Positions 47,845 to 56,618 of a stretch of 64,000 nucleotides of DNA are shown here, one piece after another (the stretch's first letter is position 1; the number at the start of each line of letters is the position of its first letter). The notes under the pieces are model-generated. The model was not told where the DNA came from. It worked only from the letters and a program-made list of their open reading frames with translations, and searched no databases. A program made the translations under genes and the position numbers. Origin of the DNA: Agaribacillus aureus (lineage in GTDB: Bacteria > Bacteroidota > Bacteroidia > Cytophagales > Cyclobacteriaceae); the NCBI GenBank assembly GCA_030442055.1, contig JAUJEB010000003.1, positions 124,001 to 188,000 on the forward strand, written 5' to 3'.

Positions 47845-50800
47845 TTAAAAACTAACACTTAGACCTGCGGTATATACCGAAGTAACCGGGTAAAATCCCC
47901 CCGAGGTAAAGTTGGGGACGGTGGGATCTATGCCATCCGGTAAATTGTCAAAAGTGATCAGGTTCTGGCCTGAGATAAATACCCTCAGGTCTTTTATACT
48001 TAGTTTATCCAATAAAACATTGGGCAGGGTATAACCTAAAGTAACATTCCTGAGTCTCAGGTAAGAGGCATCAAACAGCCACTGACTACTGGTTCTCCAA
48101 TTATTATGAGCACTTCTGGGAGTAAGCCTTGGATACGAAGCATCAGTATTTTCTGGTGTCCAAGAGTCTGCCTGCCACGCCTGAATTTTTCCGGCGTTGA
48201 AAAAAGCATAAGCCACGTCACCTTGCAGGATGATGTCACGTTTTCCAACCCCAAATAAAGAAACCGAAAGGTCAAACCCTTTATACTGTGCGAATAGATC
48301 CAACCCATAGTTAAGTCTTGGCAGGGAATTGCCAATAATTACCCGGTCATCCCCATTGATAATCCCATCGGCTTCATCCGGAACGCCATCACCATTGGTA
48401 TCTACGGTAAGTTGATCGGCATAGCGGATATCACCGGGTTGTACGCCTCCAAATTGTTGTACAGGGGCGTTGTCTATTTCATCCTGGCTTTGGAAGAATC
48501 CCAGGGCCTGATATCCGAAAATAGAACCTATGGACTCCCCTACCCGTGTAATTTGTCCACCCGGTGGCAGTTCATCAAGTTCCCCGAGATCTGTTACTGT
48601 ATTCTTAAAATTGGAGATATTGAACTTCACACCATAAGAAAATTCATTGATATCATCCTGCCAGTCCAGCGCCAAATCCCATCCCTTATTTTCAACACTT
48701 CCAACATTCTGCACCGGTGCGCTTAAACCAACTGAAGGAGGCACTGTATTGGCCTGGATCAGGATGTCATTGGTTGTTCTGACATAATACTCTGCAGTTA
48801 AGGCAAGTCTGTTATCAAGAAAGGCGGCATCTACACCAATATTTGCCGTTGTGGTACTTTCCCATTGAATGGCCCTGTTTGCCAGAATAGTTTGCGCTCC
48901 TCCGGTAATAGGGGCGCCGCCAATGATGGGGTTGGAAGTTCCCAATCCAAATAACGAGACATAGGCAAAGTTGATCGGGTTGTTGTTGGCGTCGGTAATA
49001 TTCTGGTTGCCCAGTTCTCCCCAGGAGGCGCGCAGTTTGAGGTCGGCAATAAATGACGAGGACGATAAGAAGGGTTCCTCAGCAATCCGCCATCCCACTG
49101 AAAATGAAGGAAAAACAGAGGTCCTGTTTTCAGGGGCAAAGCGCGAGCTGGCGTCTCTTCTCAGATTAGCCTCCGCCAGGTACTTGTTCTTAAAGGAATA
49201 ATTTATCCTCCCAAATACTGACTCGAGGCCGTTTAACGTCGCTCCCCCACTATTAAGTTGCGTGTCAGCATCTCCACGGCTTAATTGCTGGAATTCCTGA
49301 AGCACAAAATTCCTCCTGCTCGCGCTGAAGCTATTTGAGTTAAGCTTGAGAAATTCATAACCCACGGTAGCACCCAGTGTATGGTCGGAAAAGCTTTTGG
49401 AATAGGTAGCAATCGCATTAAAATTGTCCTGAAACGATCTACCATTACTTTGACTAAAAGAGTTTTCGTTTGGAAAAGTGCCGCTTTGCGACAGATCTTC
49501 CCAATCATATTGCGCTCTGAAAGCCCTTGTTTCGTTGTCGTTGTACTGAGGTGAGTACGTCAATGATAGCACCAGTCCCTCTACCGGTCTCAAATTGGCT
49601 TTCAAAACGCCCCGGAAATAATTAAATTGTCGTTCCCGTAATCCACCTGCCAATGCGCCTGCAACCGGGTTTTGGCCATTCCACCCCGGTCCCCATGATC
49701 CGTTTTCATTGATGGCGGTAAACAATGGAGGAATACGGTATGCCTGCCTGGTAATTTCGTTAAGTCCGGCTGTTGGGTCTGTCTGCAGTGATCTTCTGAA
49801 ATTCAAGTCAAAGCTGATATCGAATTTGTTATTTATTTTTAAATCGGTGTTAATCCGGCCGTTATAGCGTTTGAAATTGAAATTGGGAATATTGCCGTCC
49901 TGGTCCATATAAGATATGGACGCCGACACCTGCGCTTTCTCAGACCCGCCCGAAATAGCAAGCCGGTGATATTGCTGGAAACCATCTTCTGTGAAAACTT
50001 CATCCACCCAATCCGTATCTGGACTGGCGTCGGAACCTCGCGTAGCAGTGTAATTAGAAATAAAGGCATCGTCATAGGTACCCGGGTTTGCTTTGTTTAA
50101 ATTTTGGATGTAGCCCAATCCATCCAGAAATTCCAGGTTTTGCGTAATTCTTTGCGTCCCGAAATAATTATTGTAAGTTAACCTCAGGTCTCCTGTTTTT
50201 CCACGTTTGGTGGTAATAATGATAACCCCATTGGCGCCCCTCGAGCCATAGATAGCGGCAGCAGCGGCATCCTTTAATATGGAAATACTTTCAATATCAT
50301 TGGCATCGACGCCATCGAGATTATCGGGAATACCATCGACCAGAATAAGAGGATCTCTTTTACTGGCACTTCCCAGTGTGGTGATACCCCGAATTCGAAG
50401 AGAGGCGCCATCACTTCCGGGTTGGCCGCTGGTCTGAGTAGCTACCAATCCCGGTGCTAAACCAGCTAGCGCCTGAGACGTTTGAAAAACCGGCTGACGG
50501 GCAATTTCCTGCCCCTCTATAGCTTCTACAGAGCCAGTTAAATTTATTTTCTTCTGCGTGCCATATCCCACGACCACAACTTCCTGCAAGGTCTCAAGAT
50601 CCTGCACCAGTTGAATAGTTACCTGGGATTGATTGGTGACATCCAGTTCTTCGGACAAATAGCCGACATAGGAAAAAATCAAAACATTTTGATCTGGTGC
50701 CAGATTAATACTGAAATTACCATTTACATCAGTAATGGTACCATTAGTTGACCCTTTGGCGAGCACGTTTACGCCGGGGAGGCCTTCATTTGTTTCACTT

Positions 50801-50886
50801 TTGACAAGACCACTGACCACTCTATTTTGTGCATAGAGCCCGGTAGCTGCCAAAATACATAAAACCAGTAGGTAAAATTTTTTCAT
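47845..50886 (-). CDS. SusC/RagA-family TonB-dependent transporter, first gene of the utilization operon
   Basis: I start this 1013-residue protein at the ATG at 50886, which gives a normal signal peptide (to GLYAQ); the longer frame begins at a TTG. It has the carboxypeptidase-regulatory-like domain (residues 22-95, SETNEGLPGVNVLAKG), the VVVVGYGTQKK plug entry, and the SusC signature at 204-229 (LKDAAAAAIYGSRGANGVII). The barrel ends in Phe. It imports glycan fragments across the outer membrane with the SusD protein. Seven further genes follow on the same strand after susD with mostly small gaps, so it heads a long operon. The promoter faces that of the GntR/LacI-type regulator. Confidence 0.95.
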   Translation of the reverse strand: MKKFYLLVLCILAATGLYAQNRVVSGLVKSETNEGLPGVNVLAKGSTNGTITDVNGNFSINLAPDQNVLIFSYVGYLSEELDVTNQSQVTIQLVQDLETLQEVVVVGYGTQKKINLTGSVEAIEGQEIARQPVFQTSQALAGLAPGLVATQTSGQPGSDGASLRIRGITTLGSASKRDPLILVDGIPDNLDGVDANDIESISILKDAAAAAIYGSRGANGVIIITTKRGKTGDLRLTYNNYFGTQRITQNLEFLDGLGYIQNLNKANPGTYDDAFISNYTATRGSDASPDTDWVDEVFTEDGFQQYHRLAISGGSEKAQVSASISYMDQDGNIPNFNFKRYNGRINTDLKINNKFDISFDLNFRRSLQTDPTAGLNEITRQAYRIPPLFTAINENGSWGPGWNGQNPVAGALAGGLRERQFNYFRGVLKANLRPVEGLVLSLTYSPQYNDNETRAFRAQYDWEDLSQSGTFPNENSFSQSNGRSFQDNFNAIATYSKSFSDHTLGATVGYEFLKLNSNSFSASRRNFVLQEFQQLSRGDADTQLNSGGATLNGLESVFGRINYSFKNKYLAEANLRRDASSRFAPENRTSVFPSFSVGWRIAEEPFLSSSSFIADLKLRASWGELGNQNITDANNNPINFAYVSLFGLGTSNPIIGGAPITGGAQTILANRAIQWESTTTANIGVDAAFLDNRLALTAEYYVRTTNDILIQANTVPPSVGLSAPVQNVGSVENKGWDLALDWQDDINEFSYGVKFNISNFKNTVTDLGELDELPPGGQITRVGESIGSIFGYQALGFFQSQDEIDNAPVQQFGGVQPGDIRYADQLTVDTNGDGVPDEADGIINGDDRVIIGNSLPRLNYGLDLFAQYKGFDLSVSLFGVGKRDIILQGDVAYAFFNAGKIQAWQADSWTPENTDASYPRLTPRSAHNNWRTSSQWLFDASYLRLRNVTLGYTLPNVLLDKLSIKDLRVFISGQNLITFDNLPDGIDPTVPNFTSGGFYPVTSVYTAGLSVSF

Positions 50887-50939
50887 CTCATAGTTTTTAA
50901 AGTTATCAATTAAAACCGCCAAAAAGTCTAGGCTACCTT

Positions 50940-50979
50940 GATCTAGTATGGTCTAGTATTGCCTAGTCTGTTCTGGTTT
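50940..50979. promoter_or_regulatory. Four 10-bp-phased TCTAG-type repeats between susC and the GntR/LacI regulator gene
   Basis: Successive 10-bp units read GATCTAGTAT, GGTCTAGTAT, TGCCTAGTCT and GTTCTGGTTT, losing similarity toward the regulator gene. Another TCTAG lies at 50927-50931, out of this phase. A 10-bp period places each unit on one face of the helix. The site sits in the 130-bp divergent promoter, so it may be the operator of the adjacent regulator or overlap the susC promoter. Confidence 0.6.
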
Positions 50980-51016
50980 GGTTTGTAAATATGAGTAATA
51001 TATTTTATTATTGCAA

Positions 51017-52054
51017 ATGAAAATTGAAACTATGGAACCGTATATATTTGACTTCGATATAGAAAAGCACCCTTCCCGCCCCAAGTATTTGCAGTTGGCA
51101 GATGCCCTGCTTGCAGATATTGAAATTGGGAAATTAAAGCTAAACCAGCCGCTGCCTTCAGTCAACAAATTGTCCAAGGAGCTCAGTATTAGCAGAGAAA
51201 CCGTATTTAAGGCCTTGAATTACCTCAGTGAAAGAGGTGTCATCAAATCTGCCAACCGCCAGGGTTATTTTGTTATCAATACCGACGTCAGGAGAAAGGC
51301 AAGGATTTTTTTTCTGTTAGACAAGTTCACCACTTTTAAGGAGCAGATGTATTTGAGTTTTCAAAAAACCATTGGGGATCAAGGCGATGTGGAGATCTTT
51401 TTCCATCATCATAATCTCAGTGTTTTCCGGTCTTTGATCATTGATAACCTCCCTCACTACACCCATTTTGTTATCTTGACCTTTTTAAGAGAAGACGTCA
51501 GCGACATTCTGAATCTTATTCCGTCAAATAAAAGGCTGATTATCGATAGCTACGAACCTGGTCTCAGCGGGGATTACCCTATGATTTACCAGGACTTTGC
51601 CAGTGACATTTACAATGCGCTTGAAAAAGCAGGCGATAAACTGGAAAAATATAAACGATTGGTACTGGTAGCGCCCGGCACCCTGTTTCACTCTGATCTG
51701 GTGGTCAGAGGATTCCAAAAATTTGCAAAAGACAGCGGGTTCCCCACCAAGGTTGTACGGAGTGTGGACACAGATGATTTTCATAAAGGCGACGTTTATT
51801 TGACATTATCAGGCTACGACATGGAATTAGTTGAAGTAATTAAATTAAGCCGCTCCAGAAAGTATAAAATAGGCAAAGACATTGGCATCATTTCATACAA
51901 TGATACTCCTGTGAAAGAGGTACTGGAAGATGGTATAACGGTCATCAACACTAACTGGAAATATATGGGAAGCAAAGCTGCCAGCATGCTGTTGGATCAG
52001 GAAATCCACACCATTGCCAATCCGACACAGCTCATCTTTAGAAATTCATTATAA
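51017..52054 (+). CDS. GntR-type regulator with LacI-like ligand-binding domain
   Basis: This protein of about 345 residues starts at the ATG at 51017; the longer frame begins at TTG, and an ATG five codons further in is also possible. Residues 15-90 form a GntR winged helix (YLQLADALLADIEIGKLKLN, then SISRETVFKALNYLSERGVI). The rest is a periplasmic-binding-protein-like sensor of the LacI type, ending in TVINTNWKYMGSKAASMLLD. This combination is common in Bacteroidota sugar loci, where a mono- or oligosaccharide releases or triggers DNA binding. Its TAA overlaps the start of the FAD oxidoreductase gene (TAATG). It likely controls both divergent operons through the phased repeats upstream. 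Confidence 0.88.
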   Translation: MKIETMEPYIFDFDIEKHPSRPKYLQLADALLADIEIGKLKLNQPLPSVNKLSKELSISRETVFKALNYLSERGVIKSANRQGYFVINTDVRRKARIFFLLDKFTTFKEQMYLSFQKTIGDQGDVEIFFHHHNLSVFRSLIIDNLPHYTHFVILTFLREDVSDILNLIPSNKRLIIDSYEPGLSGDYPMIYQDFASDIYNALEKAGDKLEKYKRLVLVAPGTLFHSDLVVRGFQKFAKDSGFPTKVVRSVDTDDFHKGDVYLTLSGYDMELVEVIKLSRSRKYKIGKDIGIISYNDTPVKEVLEDGITVINTNWKYMGSKAASMLLDQEIHTIANPTQLIFRNSL

Positions 52055-54336
52055 TGCTGAGATACTCAAACAATGGTGCCCGTACCTCTAAACTCGAAAA
52101 ATTAAAGACTGATTTGGTAGTAATCGGAGGTGGCATTGCCGGTGTATGCTGCGCCATCACCGCTGCCCGCAAGGGAATTAAGGTAGTACTCGTACAGGAT
52201 CGTCCGGTTTTGGGTGGCAACGCCTCCAGCGAAGTGAGGTTATGGATATTGGGCGCCACATCTCACATGGGTAATAACAATCGCTGGGCACGCGAGGGGG
52301 GTGTTATTGACGAACTTTTGGTAGAAAACATGTACCGCAATCCCGACGGTAATACGTTGATTTTTGATACCATATTGCTGGAGAAGGTCTGGCAGGAAGA
52401 CAACCTCACCTTACTTTTAAATACGGCTGTTTATAATACCATCAAATCCGAAGCTAACCGTATCGCGGGAATTAACGCATTTTGCAGCCAGAATTCTATG
52501 GAATATGAAATCACCGCCTCCCTGTTTTGCGATGCCTCGGGAGATGGTATTGTGGCCTTTCAGTCCGGCGCAGCTTTTCGTATGGGCGCGGAATCCTCCG
52601 ATGAGTTTGACGAGGCTTTTGCACCCACCAAAGATTACGGCGAGTTACTGGGACATACCATGTATTTTATGACAAAGGACGTCGGCAAACCGGTTGCTTT
52701 CACTCCTCCTGCTTATGCCCTCAACGATATTACTAAAATTCCCCGATATAAGCAGTTTTCCACCCAGGAGCATGGGTGCCAACTTTGGTGGATAGAATAC
52801 GGCGGAAGGCTGGATACCGTACATGAGACAGAAACGATTAAATGGGAGCTTTGGAAGGTAATATATGGTGTCTGGGATTATATTAAAAACTCAGGAAAAT
52901 TTCCCGAGGCCAATACTATGACACTGGAATGGGTAGGGCAAATTCCGGGGAAAAGAGAAAGCAGGCGGTTTGAAGGCCATTTTACCATAACACAAGCTGA
53001 TATTGTCGAACAGCGACACTTTGACGATACTGTAAGCTTTGGCGGCTGGGCTATCGACTTACATCCTGCCGATGGTATCTTTAGCGAAAAACCGGGGTGT
53101 AACCAATGGCATAGTAAAGGGATCTATGAAATTCCCTATCGCTCCATGATTGTCAAGGGTATTGATAATCTATTTTTAGCCGGTAGAATATTGAGCTCCA
53201 GCCACGTGGCCTTTGGTTCTACCAGGGTGATGGCAACCAGTGGCCACAATGGACAGGCAGTAGGTATGGCGGCGGCTTTGACCATCAAAAACAATTGTTT
53301 ACCGGCAGATCTGCTGGTCCCGGATCGTATGAAAGTCCTGCAACAGGCACTTTTAAAAACAGGCCAATACATTCCGCATCTTGCTTACCACGACAACGAG
53401 GATCTGCTAAACCAGCACTGCACTATTCTTGCAAAGGATCACCTGGTACTTTCTGAAATACCATTTGACGGGGAGCTGCAACCATTGGAATACAACTCTG
53501 CGCAATTGCTTCCGATTAGCGGAGGTCCCGTTCCCACGTTTGAAATTGCTATTAATGCCCTGGAGGATACAGAATTGGTAGTCAGTCTGAGAAAAAGCAG
53601 CAAATCATTTAATTATACGCCAGATGTCACACTTGCTTCCAAAACCTACGCCGTTAAAAAGGGGAAGCAGCATTTGACACTGCATTTTGACGCATCATTG
53701 GAAACCAATTGTTATGTTTTTCTTTGTTTTCATCAAAACCAAAAAATTTTAATTCAAACGAGCCAGACTAGAATTTCAGGCATTGTCAGCGTGTTTAATA
53801 AACAAAATAAAGCTGTATCAAACTTTGGGCGTCAGGATCCTGACCCTGCACTCGGTTTCGAAAGTTTTGAGTTCTGGATTCCGGTTCGCCGGCCACAAGG
53901 TCCCAATTTCGCCATAAAAATTGACCCCCCACTCGATTGTTTTGGTGAAAGTAACCTGACCAATGGATTTTTCAGACCCTACCTTAAACCCAATGCATGG
54001 GTGGCAGACCTGCAAAGCGAGACATCGGAAATAATAGTAAAGTGGCATGAGGTACAGCAAATTAGGAAGATAACATTAAGTTTCGATACGGATTGGGATC
54101 ATCCAATGGAATCTTCTTTACTGACCCATGAAGAGCACATCATGCCTTTTGTCATCAACAACTACGAGGTACTGGACAAAGACGACCAGGTGATTCATAT
54201 CCGGTCGGATAATTACCAGACCCGAAATGAGATCACTTTGGAAAATACGATTATCTCGGATACACTAAAATTCAGATTTCAACAGCCGTCCAAAAAAGTA
54301 CCGATAGCACTTTTCGGTTTAAACATTTATAAATAA
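52054..54336 (+). CDS. Cytoplasmic FAD-dependent oxidoreductase, paralogue of the secreted enzyme
   Basis: This 760-residue protein has no signal peptide. The FAD domain starts at once (LVVIGGGIAGVCCAITAARK, RPVLGGNASSEVR) and closes with NLFLAGRILSSSHVAFGS. GKRESRR and IPYRS match the secreted enzyme at 35015. Beyond residue 470 is a beta-rich C-terminal domain, perhaps carbohydrate-binding, that the secreted enzyme lacks; that enzyme has an N-terminal domain instead. Coupled translation with the regulator and a symporter gene 17 bp downstream suggest that it oxidises, or reversibly converts, the sugar brought in. The substrate and acceptor are unknown. Confidence 0.8.
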   Translation: MLRYSNNGARTSKLEKLKTDLVVIGGGIAGVCCAITAARKGIKVVLVQDRPVLGGNASSEVRLWILGATSHMGNNNRWAREGGVIDELLVENMYRNPDGNTLIFDTILLEKVWQEDNLTLLLNTAVYNTIKSEANRIAGINAFCSQNSMEYEITASLFCDASGDGIVAFQSGAAFRMGAESSDEFDEAFAPTKDYGELLGHTMYFMTKDVGKPVAFTPPAYALNDITKIPRYKQFSTQEHGCQLWWIEYGGRLDTVHETETIKWELWKVIYGVWDYIKNSGKFPEANTMTLEWVGQIPGKRESRRFEGHFTITQADIVEQRHFDDTVSFGGWAIDLHPADGIFSEKPGCNQWHSKGIYEIPYRSMIVKGIDNLFLAGRILSSSHVAFGSTRVMATSGHNGQAVGMAAALTIKNNCLPADLLVPDRMKVLQQALLKTGQYIPHLAYHDNEDLLNQHCTILAKDHLVLSEIPFDGELQPLEYNSAQLLPISGGPVPTFEIAINALEDTELVVSLRKSSKSFNYTPDVTLASKTYAVKKGKQHLTLHFDASLETNCYVFLCFHQNQKILIQTSQTRISGIVSVFNKQNKAVSNFGRQDPDPALGFESFEFWIPVRRPQGPNFAIKIDPPLDCFGESNLTNGFFRPYLKPNAWVADLQSETSEIIVKWHEVQQIRKITLSFDTDWDHPMESSLLTHEEHIMPFVINNYEVLDKDDQVIHIRSDNYQTRNEITLENTIISDTLKFRFQQPSKKVPIALFGLNIYK

Positions 54337-54353
54337 GCACTAATTCCATAAAT

Positions 54354-56030
54354 ATGTCCTTACTGGATTATATTGTTATTGCCCTGTTTACAGTCATGAT
54401 CCTGGTCGTTGGTGTTGCTTTTTCCAGAACCGGTGGCAACATGAAGTCTTATTTTGCGGCAGGAGGCTCCTTACCCTGGTGGTTGAGTGGCTTGTCATTA
54501 TTCATGAGCTTTTTCTCCGCAGGCACCTTTGTTATTTGGGGCTCGATTGCCTATCAATACGGGTGGGTAAGTATTACCATTCAATGGATGATGGCTTTGA
54601 GTGGCTTTATCATCGGCTACTTTATCGCACCCAAATGGCGGGAAACCAATAGCTTAACCGCAGGTGAATTTTTGGGAAAGAGATTTAGCCCGTCTTTAAA
54701 AAAATTTTACAGTTATATTTTCCTGGTACTAAGCTTTGTCACCACCGGAGCATTTTTATACCCTGTCGCTAAAATATTCAATGTTTCGACTGGTTTTTCA
54801 ATTGAGCTATCCATATTGATATTAGGACTACTCATCATCATCTACACCGCCGCCGGAGGGCTATGGGCTGTTGTAATCACTGACGTGTTGCAGTTTGTCA
54901 TTTTGTTCGCAGCAGTAATTATCGTGGTGCCTCTCGCCCTGGAAAAAATTGGTGGTCCCGGCGCTCTGATCCACCACGCCCCCGAAGGTTTCTTTTCCAT
55001 GACCAATGGCGCCTATTCATTTGGTTTTTTAATGGCTTTCACCTTTTACAACACATTTTTTATTGGTGGCAACTGGGCATATGTACAACGCTACACCAGT
55101 GTTCGTACGCCCCGGGATGCCAGAAAAGTTGGTTTGCTGTTTGGCAGTTTGTATTTGGTGAGTCCGGTATTGTGGATGCTGCCTCCAATGATTTTCAGGC
55201 TGGTGGATGGTAATCTGACAGGCAACGAAAACGAAGGCGCCTTTTTGTTAATGTGTAAGGCGGTCCTGCCTAAAGGCCTGCTGGGACTGATGTTGGGGGG
55301 AATGATTTTTGCCACGGCCAGTTCAGTAAATACCACGCTAAATATGTCTGCAGCGGTGTTTACTAATGACATTTACAAAAAGCTTAAAAAGGGTTTAAAG
55401 CAGGCAACCATCATGAAAATTGCGCGCCTTTCTACCGTTGTGTTCGGAATAATAACTATCGGCGTGGCACTGGCCGTACCCCGGCTGGGTGGCATCGTGG
55501 AGGTAGTATTAACAGTGGGCGCCGTTACGGGAGCACCCTTATTCGGTCCTCCCATTTGGGCGCTTTTTTCAAATTGGCAAACTTCATTTTCAATGATGAC
55601 CACCACCCTGGTCAGTTTAGGGATCAATTTGTTCCTGAAGTTCATGGCCCCCGGCTTGTTGGGCTTTTCATTAAACAGGGCTGAGGAAATGTTAACCGGC
55701 GTCTTTATTCCAATCGCCATCCTAGCCGGCTTTGAAATGTACTACAGGTTCAATGGCACATCAAATCACTCTCTCCAAAAAAACGACGAAATGACCGGGG
55801 GTGAAGCTGCAGAAACGACAAAAAACGAAACCTCCGCTCAAAACACATTTGCCATCCGGGTACTGGCAATCGCCCTTTTATTAACAGGATCACTGATCAG
55901 CTTGTTGGGCGTCATAGCCAGCGATGGTAAGTTGATTGTGCTTTGTGTTGGCATTACAGTGCTTTTAACGGGTGGCCTTCTGCTCACCAGAAAGTATGTA
56001 AAACGCGAATCTAAAGCCTCTGATCTTTAG
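54354..56030 (+). CDS. Sodium:solute symporter (SSS family)
   Basis: This 558-residue inner-membrane protein has about thirteen membrane helices. SSS features include DYIVIALFTVMILVVGV in the first helix, SLFMSFFSAGTFVIWGS near the sodium site, the helix-6 segment GGLWAVVITDVLQFVILF, and GGMIFATASSVNTTLNM. It carries the solute into the cytoplasm with sodium. As last gene of the regulator operon it probably imports the mono- or disaccharide made in the periplasm by the divergent operon. Sugar, polyol and acid transporters all occur in this family, so the solute is inferred from context. Confidence 0.88.
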   Translation: MSLLDYIVIALFTVMILVVGVAFSRTGGNMKSYFAAGGSLPWWLSGLSLFMSFFSAGTFVIWGSIAYQYGWVSITIQWMMALSGFIIGYFIAPKWRETNSLTAGEFLGKRFSPSLKKFYSYIFLVLSFVTTGAFLYPVAKIFNVSTGFSIELSILILGLLIIIYTAAGGLWAVVITDVLQFVILFAAVIIVVPLALEKIGGPGALIHHAPEGFFSMTNGAYSFGFLMAFTFYNTFFIGGNWAYVQRYTSVRTPRDARKVGLLFGSLYLVSPVLWMLPPMIFRLVDGNLTGNENEGAFLLMCKAVLPKGLLGLMLGGMIFATASSVNTTLNMSAAVFTNDIYKKLKKGLKQATIMKIARLSTVVFGIITIGVALAVPRLGGIVEVVLTVGAVTGAPLFGPPIWALFSNWQTSFSMMTTTLVSLGINLFLKFMAPGLLGFSLNRAEEMLTGVFIPIAILAGFEMYYRFNGTSNHSLQKNDEMTGGEAAETTKNETSAQNTFAIRVLAIALLLTGSLISLLGVIASDGKLIVLCVGITVLLTGGLLLTRKYVKRESKASDL

Positions 56031-56078
56031 TTTGTCGCCGGTTCAGTTGTACCTTGGCTGGTCAGGGCCGGTTCTTCC

Positions 56079-56198
56079 TCACAAGTGGATTACTTCAACA
56101 TCAGCATCGTAGACCGGAGAGCTATTGGAACACTTTAAAAACAAGCGCACCTTCCCTGAAATCCTCGCTGGTGAAAGGTTCACGATGAGGATAATTAT
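56079..56198 (-). pseudogene. C-terminal remnant of an unidentified gene
   Basis: Between a TAA at 56199-56201 and a TGA at 56079-56081 one minus-strand frame gives 39 residues. Segments such as SPARISGKVRLFLKCSN and PVYDADVEVIHL alternate hydrophobic and polar residues like a final beta-sandwich of a secreted protein. There is no start codon of a usable gene, and the frame is closed upstream. It may be the tail of a gene lost when the PadR/permease pair arrived. This is a weak call resting on composition only. Confidence 0.25.
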
Positions 56199-56288
56199 TT
56201 ACTAAAACCGGTGAGCGTACGAAACCATTAGAAGACAATTTCGTTTTATCTCATATACATAATTTTCTTATATATAAAACATTCCATT

Positions 56289-56618
56289 ATGTTTTCAGGA
56301 AGTTTAATTAAAGGCACGCTCAAGACCATTATATTAAAACTCTTATATGAGCATGGCAGCATGTATGGCTATGAAATTACCAAACAGGTCGAAGAATCAT
56401 CAGAGGGTAAGTTAAAGTTAACGTTAGGCGCCATTTACCCTACTTTGCATAAACTCGAAAAAGGCGGCCTGCTCTCATCCAGATCGGTGGAGGTTGACAA
56501 CCGTTTGAGAAAGTATTATGCACTGACTGCTGAAGGCAAGAAAGCGGCCATCAAGAAGATTAACGAATATGAATCTTTCGCCAGAATTATGCATACTATC
56601 ATTTTATCCAATAACTGA
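56289..56618 (+). CDS. PadR-family transcriptional regulator
   Basis: This 109-residue winged-helix protein has all PadR elements: KTIILKLLYEHGSMYGYEI, the recognition helix LTLGAIYPTLHKLEKGGLL, and the wing RLRKYYALTAEGKKA. It is closer to the common PadR pattern than the one at 7287. Its TGA overlaps the ATG of the FtsX-type permease (TGATG). The upstream sequence is AT-rich with TATATA runs, and no operator is assigned. It probably represses its own operon. Confidence 0.92.
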   Translation: MFSGSLIKGTLKTIILKLLYEHGSMYGYEITKQVEESSEGKLKLTLGAIYPTLHKLEKGGLLSSRSVEVDNRLRKYYALTAEGKKAAIKKINEYESFARIMHTIILSNN

